From: Allolobophora icterica
Lineage: Eukaryota > Annelida > Clitellata > Crassiclitellata > Lumbricidae
NCBI GenBank assembly: GCA_963556255.1
Contig: OY744612.1
Span: forward strand, 17,554,900 to 17,618,899
Length of the DNA stretch: 64,000 nt
Direction of reading: 5' to 3'
The notes under the pieces are model-generated. The model was given only the letters and a program-made list of their open reading frames with translations, was not told the origin of the DNA and did not search any database. Both the position numbers and the translations under genes were made by a program. Position 1 is the stretch's first letter; each line of letters opens with the position of its first letter. Shown piece after piece: positions 32,160-44,570 of the stretch.

Positions 32160-34228
32160 GACGATCGCTCATAGAGACGATCGCTCATAGAGACGATTGC
32201 TCATAAGACGATCGCTCATAAGACGATCGCTCATAGAGACGATTGCTCATAAGACGGTCGCTCATAAGACGATCGCTCATAGAGACGATTGCTCATAAGA
32301 CGGTCGCTCATAAGACGATCGCTCATAGAGAAGATCGCTCATATGGACGATCGCTCATAGGACGATCGCTCATAGGACGATCGCTCATAAGACGATCGCC
32401 CATATGGACGATCGCTCATAGGGAAGATCGCTCTTAGGGACGGTCGCTCATAAGACGATCGCTCATAAGACGATCGCTCATAAGACGATCGCTCATAGAG
32501 ACGATTGCTCATAAGACGGTCGCTCATAGAGACGATTGCTCATAAGACGATCGCTCATAAGACGATCGCTCATAAGACGATCGCTCATAGAGAAGATCGC
32601 TCATATGGACGATCGCTCATAGGACAATCGCTCAAAAGACGATCGCTCATATGGACGATCGCTCATAGGGAAGATCGCTCTTAGGGACGATCGCTCATAA
32701 GACGATCGCTCATAGGGAAGATCGCTCATAGGACGATCGCTCATAGGACGATCGCTCATAAGACGATCGCTCATATGGACGATCGCTCATAGGGAAGATC
32801 GCTCTTAGGGACGATCGCTCATAAGACGATCGCTCATAGGGAAGATCGCTCATAGAGACGATCGCTCATAGGACGATCGCTCATAGGGAAGATCGCTCAT
32901 AGGGAAGATCGCTCTTAGGGACGATCGCTCATAAGACGATCGCTCATAGGGTAGATCGCTCATAGGGACGATCGCTCATAGGACGATCGCTCATAGGGAA
33001 GATCGCTCATAGGGAAGATCGCTCATAGGGAAGATCGCTCATATGGACGATCGCTCTTAGGGACGATCGCTCTTAGGGACGATCGCTCATAGGACGATCG
33101 CTCATAGGGACGATCGCTCATAGGGAAGATCGCTCATAGGGAAGATCGCTCAAGTGGACGATCGCTCATAGGACGATCGCTCAGAAGACGATCGCTCATA
33201 GGTAAGATCGCTCATATGGACGATCGCTCATGTGGACGATCGCTCATATGGATGATCGCTCTTAGGGACGATCGCTCATAGGAGGATCGCTCATAAGACG
33301 ATCGCTCATATGGACGATCGCTCATAGGGACGGTCGCTCATAGGGAAGATCGCTCATAGGGACGATCGCTCATAGGACGATCGCTCATAGGACGATCGCT
33401 CATAAGACGATCGCTCATAGGGAAGATCGCTCATAGGGACGGTCGCTCATAGGGAAGATCGCTCATAGGGACGGTCGCTCATAGGACGATCGCTCATAGG
33501 GAAGATCGCTCATAGGGAAGATCGCTCATAGGGAAGATCGCTCATAGGGACGGTCGCTCATAAGGAAGATTGCTCATAGGGAAGATCGCTCATGTGGACG
33601 ATCGCTCATATGGACGATCGCTCATATGGACGATCGCTCATACGGATGATCGCTCATAGGGAAGATCGCTCATAGGGAAGATCGCTCATAGGGACGATAG
33701 CTCATATGGACGATCGCTCATAGGGAAGATCGCTCATATGGACGATCGCTCTTAGGGACGATCTCTCATATGGATGATCGCTCTTAGGGACGATCGCTCA
33801 TAGGGAAGATCGCTCATAGGGAAGATCGCTCATATGGACGATCGCTCATATGGATGATCGCTCTTAGGGACGATAGCTCATAGGACGATCGCTCATAGGG
33901 AAGATCGCTCATATGGACGATCGCTCTTAGGGACGATCGCTCATGTGGACGATCGCTCATAGGACGATCGCTCATAGGGAAGATCGCTCATAGGGAAGAT
34001 CGCTCATATGGACGATCGCTCATATGGATGATCGCTCTTAGGGACGATAGCTCATAGGACGATCGCTCATAGGGAAGATCGCTCATATGGAGATCGCTCT
34101 TAGGGACGATTGCTCATGTGGACGATCGCTCATAGGACGATCGCTCATAGGGAAGATCGCTCATAGGGAAGATCGCTCATATGGATGATCGCTCTTAGGG
34201 ACGATAGCTCATAGGACGATAGCTCATG
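32158..34228 (+). repeat. minisatellite array A, 15-17 bp unit
   Basis: About 130 tandem units built on GACGATCGCTCATA, with linkers of two to four bases (AGA, GG, GGGA, TGG). Variants AAGATCGC and GATAGCTC occur. It lies in intron 8 and ends at GATAGCTCATGCG. Reading frames across it are artefacts. Confidence 0.95.
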
Positions 34229-34727
34229 CGTTATGTTATTTATGAGCATCAAAGTATAGGGAATCGAGCAATCAGCTAGTAAATAGTTTTGAAACATAAG
34301 CACATCGAAGTTGGTGCATTTCATAAATACTTTTTAAGTCATGTGAAGTCTATTGGAACAGTTGATTAGTTGTATTACTTCTATAATTGTTAGCTAATTG
34401 GATGTTAATTACTCGCGTTTTTGTTGGGACTCCAGAGCGATTGTGTGAAACAGAAACAACCTTCCTCCAGAGTGTTACTGCCATGGCATCGAGCAACCGA
34501 GCGCCAAGCGCTATAGTATCTTGAAAGATCGTGTCATAAGGGATGTGGCAACATACAATAAAACTAATATTCTGACGTGTCTACGTGTTTTTTCTTTCTT
34601 ATCGATCAAGTAGTGAACAATCTTTAACAGTTTTCATGTCTTATATACAACAAATGGATCCATTAAACAAACCTTGGCTTCAGTGTTTCATTAACAACTT
34701 TTCTATTTTTATTATTGATCGCAGTGT
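34229..34727. other. unique spacer between the inverted arrays
   Basis: AT-rich single-copy sequence. It holds a possible polyadenylation signal AATAAA (34,557) followed by ACGTGTCTACGTGTTTTTTC. No ORF. Confidence 0.5.
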
Positions 34728-36488
34728 ATCGTCCATTTGAGCGACCGTCCCTATGACCGATCGTCTATATGACCAATCGTCCATTTGAGCGACCGTCCCT
34801 ATGACCGATCGTCCATATGACCAATCGTCCATTTGAGCGACCGTCCCTATGACCGATCGTCCCTATGACCAATCGTCCATTTGAGCGACCGTCCCTATGA
34901 CCGATCGTCCCTATGACCAATCGTCCATTTGAGCGACCGTCCCTATGACCGATCGTCCCTATGACCAATCGTCCATATGAGCGATCGTCTATAATTATGA
35001 CCAATCGTCCATATGACCGATCGTCCCTATGACCGATCGTCCTTATGACCGATCGTCCCTATGACCAATCGTCCATTTGAACGACCGTCCCTATGACCGA
35101 TCGTCCCTATGACCAATCGTCCATATGAGCGATCGTCTATAATTATGACCAATCGTCCATATGACCGATCGTCCCTATGACCGATCGTCCTTATGACCGA
35201 TCGTCCATATGACCGATCGTCCATATGAGCGATCGTCCCTATGACCGATCGTCCCTATGACCAATCGTCCATATGAGCGATCGTCCATATGAGCGATCGT
35301 CCCTATGACCGATCGTCCTTTTGACCTATCGTCCCTATGACCAATCGTCCCCATGAGCGATCGTCCATATGAGCGATCGTCCATATGACCGATCGTCCCT
35401 ATGACCGATCGTCCTTATGACCGATCGTCCCTATGACCAATCGTCCCCATGAGCGATCGTCCATATGACCGATTGTCCCTATGACCGATCGTCCTTATGA
35501 CCGATCGTCCCTATGACCGATCGTCCATATGAGCGATCGTCCCTATGACTGATCGTCCATATGACCAATCGTCCATATGAGCGATCATCCATATGACCAA
35601 TCGTCCATATGAGCGATCGTCCATAATTATGACCAGTCGTCCATATGACTGATCGTCCATATGACCGATCGTCCATATGACCGATCGTCCCTATGACCGA
35701 TCGTCCATATGAGCGATCGTCCATATGACCAATCGTCCCTATGACCGATCGTCCATATGACCAATCGTCCCTATGACCGATCGTCCATATGACCAATCGT
35801 CCCTATGACCAATCGTCCATATGAGCGATCGTCCATATGACCAATCGTCCCTATGACCGATCGTCCATATGACCAATCGTCCCTATGACCGATCGTCCAT
35901 ATGACCGATCGTCCATATGACCGATCGTCCCTATGACCAATCGTCCCTATGACCAATCGTCCATATGACCAATCGTCCATATGACCGATCGTCCATATGA
36001 CCGATCGTCCATATGACCAATCGTCCCTATGACCGATCGTCCCTATGACCAATCGTCCCTATGACCGATCGTCCATATGACCGATCGTCCCTATGACCAA
36101 TCGTCCATATGAGCGATCGTCCATATGACCGATCGTCCATATGACCGATCGTCCATATGAGCGATCGTCCATATGACCGATCGTCCCTATGACCGATCGT
36201 CCATATGACCTATCGTCCATAAGACCGATCGTCCCTATGACCAATCGTACCTATGACCGATCGTCCATATGAGCGATCGTCCATATGACCGATCGTCCAT
36301 ATGACCAATCGTCCATATGACCGATCGTTCATATGAGCGATCGTCCATATGACCGATCGTCCATATGACCAATCGTCCATATGAGCGATCGTCCATATGA
36401 CCGATCGTCCCTATGACCAATCGTCCCTATGACCGATCGTCGATATGAGCGATCGTCCCTATGACCGATCGTCCTATGAACGATAGTC
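34728..36488 (-). repeat. minisatellite array B, 16-bp unit, inverse of array A
   Basis: About 110 units of ATGACCGATCGTCCAT with CAATCG, GAGCGATCG and CCCT variants. Its reverse complement (GGACGATCGGTCATAT) matches array A's GGACGATCGCTCATAG, so the arrays face each other. A 48-bp higher-order unit (three 16-mers) repeats at 34,786-34,975. GTCTATAATTATGACC marks a longer period at 34,987 and 35,135. Open frames on the minus strand read a 16-residue repeat, DDRSYGRSVIGTIGHR, because 48 bp is three units. Confidence 0.95.
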
Positions 36489-36494
36489 CACATA

Positions 36495-36720
36495 CCGTAT
36501 GTATATACGTATGTATGTATGTTCGTATATATGTATATGTATATATGCATGTATTTACATGTGTTTGCATGTACGTATATATATATATATATGAAAGCTC
36601 ATGTGTTTATGTACACAAGTATGCATGTACATATTTATGTATGTACGTATATATACACGTATGTATGCATATATGTATGTATAGACGTATGTATGGATAT
36701 ATGTAAGCCTATCTGGTTAT
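36495..36720. repeat. TATG/TACG microsatellite-like region
   Basis: Imperfect (TATG)n and (GTATAC)n runs. Frames across it are low-complexity artefacts. Confidence 0.85.
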
Positions 36721-36847
36721 GCATATATTATGTATGTAGACACTTATATATCGCCTTCTATAAACTTCACGAAAGGCGCATATAACATCGTAATACACTT
36801 CACTTCACTCCCTTGTATGGCAATTTATTTTCTATTTTTCTATGCAG

Positions 36848-36962
36848 TGGCCAATCTGGGAATAGGACAGTCAAGAATGTCAGATGTTACATAGCAACTG
36901 GACAATCGGACTTGCACGGTGTCTCAAAGTTCGAAAAAACGGCCACTTACTTCTGGCATGCG
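36848..36962 (+). CDS. cachd1-like: CACHD1-like exon 9 (cache 1)
   Basis: Encodes SGQSGNRTVKNVRCYIATGQ, then FEKTATYFWHA. Acceptor ATGCAG|T completes AGT (Ser); donor GCG|GTAAGC leaves phase 0. It lies 0.36 kb after the second minisatellite array. Confidence 0.88.
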
Positions 36963-37007
36963 GTAAGCTTTACAGTAATTAGAAACTTTAACAACAGCGT
37001 TAATATG

Positions 37008-37156
<149 letters not shown>

Positions 37157-37770
37157 TCCTATTTAACATCGTTTAGGATATCAGAGGTTAGATTCTATGT
37201 TCAGACGGCAATATACAAATATGCACGTGTATTTACTTTTCATGTATTCGTGTTTAATAATTATTATCAGAGTCTGGCATAACCAAGATTTTGTTCTTGT
37301 TCTTCTGTTCTAGTTCGTCTTGTTGTTCTCCCTGTTCTTGTTCTCGCTGTCGGTCTTCTTCTTCGTTATCTTCTTCTTCTTCGCTCTGTATCTGTTTCTG
37401 TCTCTGTCTTTATGTATCTGTCTCTGGGGAGGTATATTACATGTAGAATTGTAGATCAGAAATAATAATAATTTAATTTGATGTTAGCATAGGTAGGATA
37501 TAAGAGAGTATAGGATTGATTGGGTATTGCCATTAATAAACTAAAGTTTGGTGACTCACTGGTTGAATGTAAATGGAGTTACTGTTCACTGTTCTTGGAC
37601 ATTAGATACTTTATATGTACATTATATTGTCTAACTGAGAAGACTGTATTCATCGTTAACTCATCGTTAACACCAATATAGTCTGTGAATAGAATATGAG
37701 TGAAAGGGTTTTGGGGCAGAGGATCAACTGCTGGACGTCATACCTAGCTACCTGAAACCCGTCTTTGCAG

Positions 37771-37812
37771 ACCGTTAACGGAGAAATTACAGAGTACAGA
37801 GCTACAAAGATG
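37771..37812 (+). CDS. cachd1-like: CACHD1-like exon 10 (42-nt microexon)
   Basis: Fourteen codons, TVNGEITEYRATKM, between TTTGCAG and the donor ATG|GTAAAC, phase 0 on both sides. It fills the gap between exon 9 (YFWHA) and exon 11 (IPSMNFYMGLV), where CACHD1 proteins have a short stretch ending in a similar aromatic/Lys-Met sequence. Being frame-neutral, it could be optional. Confidence 0.6.
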
Positions 37813-37869
37813 GTAAACGCCAAATTCCACTTCTACTGCGCCACTTGCACCTACTTATCCAGTCAAACG

Positions 37870-39560
37870 ATGTGGAAGCTGCATGCTGCAGTACTCAATA
37901 AATATTTCAGTTCATTGTTTACTCTACAAGAATTATGAAATATCCGAGAGTCTAAGCAATCAGACTGTGGTGAAAAGGGATTAACGCAGGTAATGTTTAC
38001 TAAGGAAAATGTGGTGGAACAACTGAAAAGGCTAAAAACCGACAAGAATCTAGGCATAGATGAACTCCACCCAAGTTTTTACTGGAAGTGAGGGAAGAAA
38101 TTGGAGAGGCATTAGCCCAGTTCTTCAATAAATCAATGCAGACTGGAGAAGTACCGCGGGAATGGAGGGATGCACGCGTAGCGCCATTGTATTTGTATAA
38201 AAATAGAAATAGAAGTGAACTAGGTAACTACAGACCAGTCAGTTTAACCAGCGTGGTGTGCATGGTCATGGAAAGAATTATTAAGGATAATGTGGTGGAA
38301 CATTTGAATGAGCATGATATTATAAATGGCAGTCAACATGGATTTACCAAGGATATTAACAAATCTGTTGGAGTTCTTTGAGGAGGTCTATGAGAGGATT
38401 GACAAGGGAAGACCTGTTGACAAAATTTTCCTAGATTTTGACAAAGCATTTGACAAAGTACCTCGTGTAAGGATGGTCAAAAAGTTACAAGCAGGTGAGA
38501 TTAGAGGGCAGGTGCTAAGATGGATTCAAAGCTGGTAGAAGGTAGACGACAAAAGTGGGCATATAGGTGATAAACATTCTGGCTGGTCTACAGTGCTAAG
38601 GGAGTGCCACTAGGATCAGTGCTTGGGCCACTGCTGTTCGTACTTTTTATTAACGACATAGACGATGGGATTTTATCTAAAATTTCTAAGTTTGTAGATG
38701 ATAAAAGACTATGTAGAGCAGTAGATGATGAAGAAGAAGCGGAGATACTGCGGGAAGATCTAAGAAGAATGTTCAGATGGCCACAAGACTGGCAAGTGCT
38801 CTTTAATTTGTAAAAGTGCTCAGTGATGCATATGGGGAAGAGAAACAACGAGTTTTCATATGAAATGGGGGTAAGGTGTTGAAAGTGAGTGATGAAAAAA
38901 AGGACTTGAGGGTGATTATGCATAAGAGAACAAAACCTTCAAGGCAATGTGCTGAAGCATCAAAAAGGCTAACTCTACTTTAGGTACGATAAGGTCAATA
39001 GTCACCAGAGACAAGAATATAATAATGAGGTTGTACAAATCACTGGTTAGGCCACAGTTGGAATACTGTATCCAGGGTTGGAATCCATACCTGAAACAGG
39101 ACATGGAAAACTGTAGAAAGTGCAAAGAAGCGCTACAAAAATGATTTTGGGCTACAAGGATTTGAGCTATTAAGAAAGGTTTGAAAGATGTGGACTAACA
39201 ACATTGGAGAGAAGGAGGCGCAGAGGAGATCTTATCGAAGCTTATAATCACTGAAAAGGAAGCACTACAGTCGGAGAGGTTCTTTGAATTAGCTCCAGAC
39301 AAGGCAACTCGGGGACACAGGTATAAACTATTTAAGAGGCCGAAAGGAACATTAGGGCAGAAACTCTTCAGTGCAAGAGCTGTAGACCTGTGGAATGGTT
39401 TGGATGATAGTACTGTCTCAGTTGAAGCATGAAAAAGGCTAACTCTAACTCTAGCACTGTCTCAATTAAGCGTTTAAGGTTAATTTGCAGTGGTTCTAGC
39501 ACATACTACACGTCTTCTGAACCACTTAAAACGCTTGTTATGCTATGTTATGTTATGTTA
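37870..39560 (+). pseudogene. CR1-like non-LTR retrotransposon, frameshifted
   Basis: In three or more frames it encodes VLNKYFSSLFT, TKENVVEQLKRLKTDKNLGI, FFNKSMQTGEVPREWRDARV, ELGNYRPVSLTSVVCMVMER, KIFLDFDKAFDKVP (motif A intact), PLGSVLGPLLFVLFINDI, FVDDK in place of F/YADDT, and post-RT SLVRPQLEYCIQGWNP. It ends with a decayed C-terminus (DLWNGLDDSTVS) and a (TTATG)n tail near 39,540-39,560. Several frameshifts and small deletions; not functional. It begins about 60 bp after exon 10. Confidence 0.9.
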
Positions 39561-39769
39561 TTTAGTTACCAACAAGTTCACTATATAAGCGGTATGCCAA
39601 TGCGAAGAAATGCGTCTCTTGTGCGCAATTGTCTTCTTGGTTCTGCTCGATCATACCTTATGGACTTATACATTTCCGCCTCATCGGTATCGGGTGGTGG
39701 TTCATTTCCTTCGGCTGCCCATGAACTCCGAACTGTCCCTCGCATGCATACTGCTACAGCTCAGTCTAG

Positions 39770-40060
39770 AGGGGTCCATAGAGTAGTGGTAACATCACTG
39801 GCGTGAAGAAAAAGAGGTAGCGGGATCGCTTCCCGCTACCCCCTCCCACATTTAGGTCCACTCAACCTTTCATTCGCGAGGTGGCGCGTTGTTAAAATGA
39901 GATGTAGGACGTGATGGGCGCCTTGCATGGCTGCCGTGTACAGTTAAATTCGACTCCTGTAATAACTTGTGATCATCCGTTCATACTGATTTGTAATCAT
40001 ACTGCGTTATTGTCAGTTTGAAGATATTAAACAAAGATCATTATTATTATTATTAGAAGC
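39770..40060 (+). repeat. SINE-like element with (ATT)n tail
   Basis: TAGAGTAGTGGTAACATC resembles a Pol III A box and AGCGGGATCGCTTCCCGC a T-arm/B box. The body ends AAAGATC(ATT)n at 40,038-40,057. No proper acceptor stem, so not a tRNA gene. Confidence 0.4.
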
Positions 40061-40336
40061 TTTGGCTATATTGGGCCCACCAGCTGAAATCGCATTTCTC
40101 GAGAACTGCAGCTCGAGCGCCTCAGTTTGTCCCTTCCACGGTTTCGCAAGCGCTGAAGTCTGTAATAGTTGTAAGTGCTTTCACTGGTTCGGGTCGGGAA
40201 GTTGCGCTTATAAATATCAATTAAAATTACAATGGGGTTGACTAACAGCTTTGCAATCGATGTCAGATTTTTCGCCACAATCTGCTTAATTGTACAGGTG
40301 TGCAGCTTTGCAATACGTGCAAGATATTTGTTTCAG

Positions 40337-40499
40337 ATTCCGAGCATGAATTTCTACATGGGTTTGGTGATCATCGAGAATGAGCTGAAATCCAACGTGA
40401 CCTGGAACTCTGCCTTTAGCAACCCCTTTCTTTCCGACGAACTGGATCTTACGAACACCAACGGAAACTGCGTCTTCTTCAACCGCTCCTCCCTTACTG
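40337..40499 (+). CDS. cachd1-like: CACHD1-like exon 11 (cache 1 end)
   Basis: Encodes IPSMNFYMGLVIIENELKSN, then SNPFLSDELDL and FFNRSSLTG. The hydrophobic FYMGLVII strand matches the last cache strand of alpha2delta/CACHD1. Acceptor TTTCAG, donor G|GTACAA, phase 1 out. Confidence 0.88.
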
Positions 40500-40735
40500 G
40501 TACAAACACACACACTACATGAGAGGATCCATGGATCCACGAGATCACGCTTACTTACTAAATACCTCTATAGTCTTTCCTGCGCTGATCTGCAAATTGG
40601 GAAACAGCTTCTCCAAGGCATCTCTGCTCTTAGTCTGTTTTCTGCAACATCCACAACACCTGCAGACATCTCGGCTCATATCTCTGATTATTTCGGTCAA
40701 TTATTTCTTTCTTTTCCTTTCATTTATCTCTAATT

Positions 40736-41008
<273 letters not shown>

Positions 41009-41109
41009 AATTTTGCCTGGAGGTACATATGATGTCTCGGGATTTAAAATAACTCCGGAGATGTGTTGTTGTTCTTGTTATTGTCTATATTATTATTATT
41101 TGCCTGGAG

Positions 41110-42828
41110 GTACATATGATGGCACTGTAAACGGTGTGCATGATGATGTTGGTATTGCAAATGAGTTTGCTAAATACTTTGCTTCTGTGTATCACACCTC
41201 TGATATTGATAGTGAAGCTGTTAGTGATTTTAATGTCTTCCAAAGCAAACATAAGCTTGGGTTAACGCATAATACTAATGTTGAATGCATAATTAATGTA
41301 GAGACAGTTGACAAATGTATACACGAATTGAAACTTGGTAAAGCAAGTGGACCTGATGGTCTTAGTGCGGAGCATTTGCTACACGCTCACCCACTTCTTG
41401 TCGTGTTACTCACTGTATTGTTTAGAGGCAAGGTGTGTCATAGCTATGTGCCGGAAGCTTTTGGTAATGGCATTATAATCCCGTTGGTCAAAAACAAAAT
41501 GGATAATTTGAGTTCTGTTGACAACTATAGAGGAATCACTCTTAGTCCTGTTATTTCCAAACTATTTGAACGTATTATTTTAAGGATATGTGCAGAATGT
41601 TTTGAGTCCGATGAGATTCAGTTTGGGTTCAAACAAGGAGTGGGGTGTGCTAATGCATTATTTGCAATGCGCTCCTCGATTGATTTTTATGTTGATATGG
41701 GCAGCACTGTGTTCACAGCAGCTCTGGATATTAGCAAGGCATATGACACTGTTAATCATTATAAGCTGTATTCCAGCCTTCTGAGGTCTGGTTGCCCAGT
41801 GTGGGTGGTCAGTATCCTGGTAGATTGGTATAGTAAACTGGCGGTGGCAGTACGTTGGAATGGTAGTATGTCTAAGACATTTGCAGTTAGGAGCGGTGTT
41901 CTCTGTCGCCTTCATTGTTTAATGTATTTGTTAATAAGTTTATTGTGGAGTCAAGAGCAACTGGGATAGGTTGTTGTATAAACAAGTCATGGCTGGGTTG
42001 CATTATGTATGCAGATGATATTATTTTGCTGTCTGCATCGGTAGTTGGGCTTCAAACCTTACTAGATAAATGTGGGGTTGTTAGTAGTCAGTTAGGCATA
42101 ACATTTAATTGTAATAAATCTTGGTGCATAGCATTCGGTCCCGATGTAAGGCCTCCCTGCCTGATATGGTTCTATGTCAAAAAAGGTTGTGTGGACCGAG
42201 CAGGTCAAATATTTGGGAGTTGTCTTTTGTGCGAGCAGTAAGTTGAGATGCGATGTGGATAGCATAATGCGCAATTTTTATGCAGCTAGCAATAATATTA
42301 TCAGTGACTCTTCGGGCTTGTCGGAGCTAATGCAGCTTCACTTGCAGCAGACATATAATTGCCTTCCAGTTCTAAGATATGGCTCCGTAGCACTGAGTTT
42401 TTCCCAATCTCAGCTCAGTAAACTAAATGCTTGCTGGAATAATGTGTATCGTAAACTGTTTGGTTTCCATAAATGGGAATCAGTACGAAAATTTATTGTA
42501 GGTCTAGGGACTCTAGGCAGTCTGGATTTTAAATCTATGAGAGTTATTGCTATGTTTAAACTACTTATAAAATTGCTGTGTAATGATAATAGTACACTCA
42601 ACATGTTGACGTTGACATTCAGTTATGGAAACGAATTCAATTTTGTAGTTAATGGTGTTGGTGTGTCACTAAAGGACAATATGTCTTTTATTAACTCGCA
42701 GGTTTATAATGCTTATGCCTGTGGAGGAGTTGCAGCTTGAGTTGGTGGCGTATTTTTGTGTGTGTTCTGTTTTTCGTTGTGGGTTCTAATCTTCGTGTTT
42801 CTGCTTTGAGCGAAATAAAGTATATATT

Positions 42829-42830
<2 letters not shown>
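41110..42830 (+). pseudogene. jockey/I-like non-LTR retrotransposon, frameshifted
   Basis: Frames 41,110-41,969, 41,915-42,241 and 42,174-42,740 together encode NEFAKYFASVYH, GKASGPDGLSAEHLL, VDNYRGITLSPVISKLFERI, FGFKQGVGCANALFAMR, TAALDISKAYDTVNH (motif A), MYADDIILLSAS (motif C) and a post-RT region up to AYACGGVAA. Two frameshifts (about 41,905 and 42,180) inactivate it; the catalytic boxes themselves are intact. Its 3' end runs into (ATC)n. The 5' part, including the endonuclease, is missing. Confidence 0.9.
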
Positions 42831-42919
<89 letters not shown>

Positions 42920-42944
42920 CCACCACCACCACAACAATAAACAC

Positions 42945-42983
<39 letters not shown>

Positions 42984-42984
42984 T
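42829..42984. repeat. (ATC)n microsatellite at a LINE 3' end
   Basis: About 50 ATC/CAT units with a CAC and CAACAATAAACA interruption, ending 54 bp before exon 12. Confidence 0.95.
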
Positions 42985-43037
42985 GCTACTACCATACAAT
43001 GCTGACGATAATGATGGTTTGTTGTGCAAATTGCCAG

Positions 43038-43180
43038 GCAAAAGTGTCGTGAAGCTGGCACCGAAGGCGTTTCTTTATCCAGCCAACTACACGGAGAGAA
43101 GCATTTCACAGAGCGACATAGATCAACTCAAGTCTTACATCACGGTAACAGGAGGACAGTCGCCGAATCTCACCATCAAA
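43038..43180 (+). CDS. cachd1-like: CACHD1-like exon 12 (inter-cache region)
   Basis: Encodes GKSVVKLAPKAFLYPANYTE and SQSDIDQLKSYIT to PNLTIK. Between GCCAG|GC and AAA|GTATGC, phase 1 in and 0 out. An (ATC)n tract and a LINE 3' end lie just upstream. Confidence 0.86.
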
Positions 43181-43429
43181 GTATGCTGCATCAAATGTTT
43201 CAGTGAGCTACTGTAGGTTAAATGTGCACTTAAATACTGCACGGGTCAAGAAGAGGACAAGTAAGCAGACACATAGGATGATAAATTAGAGGAGAGGAAG
43301 CGACATTCAAAAGAATTAATAGACGACAACGACGGTTATGATGAAGATGGCGATGATGATTACAACGACTATAATGACTATTATGACGACGACGATGATG
43401 ATGAATAATATGGTTATGTAAGTAATCAT

Positions 43430-43431
43430 AT

Positions 43432-43498
<67 letters not shown>
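43430..43498. repeat. (GAT)n microsatellite against exon 13
   Basis: About 22 GAT repeats, preceded by imperfect GAC/GAT. Only AATCTTGTAG separates it from the exon. Confidence 0.95.
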
Positions 43499-43506
43499 TC
43501 TTGTAG

Positions 43507-43688
43507 AGCGGAATACGTGACGTCGTGGCAGCCACGTCACCCTTAGAATCCATCTGGCTGCAGAATACGAGTGATGATGCTCAGAGGCAGAATATCCTTT
43601 CCAGGTACATCGGAACGAAGGAAGGCGTCTACCGACGATTTCCAGCCGTTGGAATCGACAAAGACTTCGATCCGACGATACAACCATG
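43507..43688 (+). CDS. cachd1-like: CACHD1-like exon 13 (start of cache 2)
   Basis: Encodes SGIRDVVAATSPLESIWLQN, RYIGTKEGVYRRFPAVGIDK, then DFDPTIQPW. The Y-I/F-G-T...GV-R-x-(Y/F)-P motif and the FDP...W ending are strongly conserved in this family. Phase 0 in, 2 out (TG|GTAACT). A (GAT)n tract stops only nine bases before the acceptor AG. Confidence 0.92.
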
Positions 43689-44570
43689 GTAACTGTAACT
43701 GCAATACGAATTATTTCTATAGCAACACTTCCATGTCAAATTAATCAGGAGTGTAACCTAAGCCTGTCTTAATGTAACTATATGTCTACGCATTATTATA
43801 AGTCAGTGTGTAAGCGCAGGATAATATAACTAGTTGCACTACAAATACACTAAAGTGGATCTTATTAGATGGCATACATAGATAAGTCTTCAGCATCTTC
43901 GAAAGCCCTCCAGCGATAACATAACGATAATTCTCAGCATCTCGAAGTGCAGTCATCAGCCACACACGATGGTGCAAGTCCGTGCAGACTCTTGTAAACC
44001 AGCGTGACCAAGCTGAAAACGATCGTCTTACGTATTGGCAGCCAGTGCAGATTTTGAGTACAGGTGTAATGTGATGAAATTCCATTGAGCCGAATATGAA
44101 TCAGGCTGCAGGAACAGTCTTGTAATATAGTTTAGGGGAACATGCCTAGACTCTAGTCATGTTATGATGAAGAGCTGAATGAGGATCGCAGCGGCATCAT
44201 GCTCTAAATTTAACCAAAATTCCACAGAACGATATTGACCTAGTGCAGTTGGTAGAAGTAGGACCAGCAGACACTATTGCATAAATTTTGCATATAAAGA
44301 TTTATAAAGCGCCTCCCTCAGTACAGCCTATTCAGAGGGAGTGTCGGATTTAGGCTTGGTGACACCCTAAGCTATATAAAGCTTTGAGGTCCCTTGTTAA
44401 AACAATTACATCAGAAGGTCTCACAAAGCTTGAAAACATAAGCGCCTTTTACTTACTTAATAGAAACGCACTTAAAGTGAAAAATTCAAATTATTCTCAA
44501 ATGAATATTAACAGGCGAGATGGAATTTGCTACACAAGCCATTAAAAAAATTCTACATAATATATATATA
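43689..44570. other. intron 13, first part
   Basis: No gene recognised. GGGAGGCGCTTTATAAATC on the minus strand (near 44,320) is a SINE/L2-tail-like phrase; the 99-codon minus frame upstream of it is probably repeat-derived. Confidence 0.35.

Noticed and set aside
32158..36488. Regular short repeats resembling a CRISPR array
   Set aside because: Units are contiguous 15-17-mers without unique spacers, and this is an animal intron. It is a minisatellite.
34765..36550. Series of 60-105-codon minus-strand ORFs (DDRSYGRS repeats)
   Set aside because: They follow from the 48-bp frame period of the array. No start context, no non-repeat sequence and no sign of selection.
37771..37861. Duplicated or mutually exclusive cache exon reading on past TKM to a later donor
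   Set aside because: The donor ATG|GTAAAC at 37,812 gives a 14-codon phase-0 exon that fits the family alignment, so no duplication is needed.
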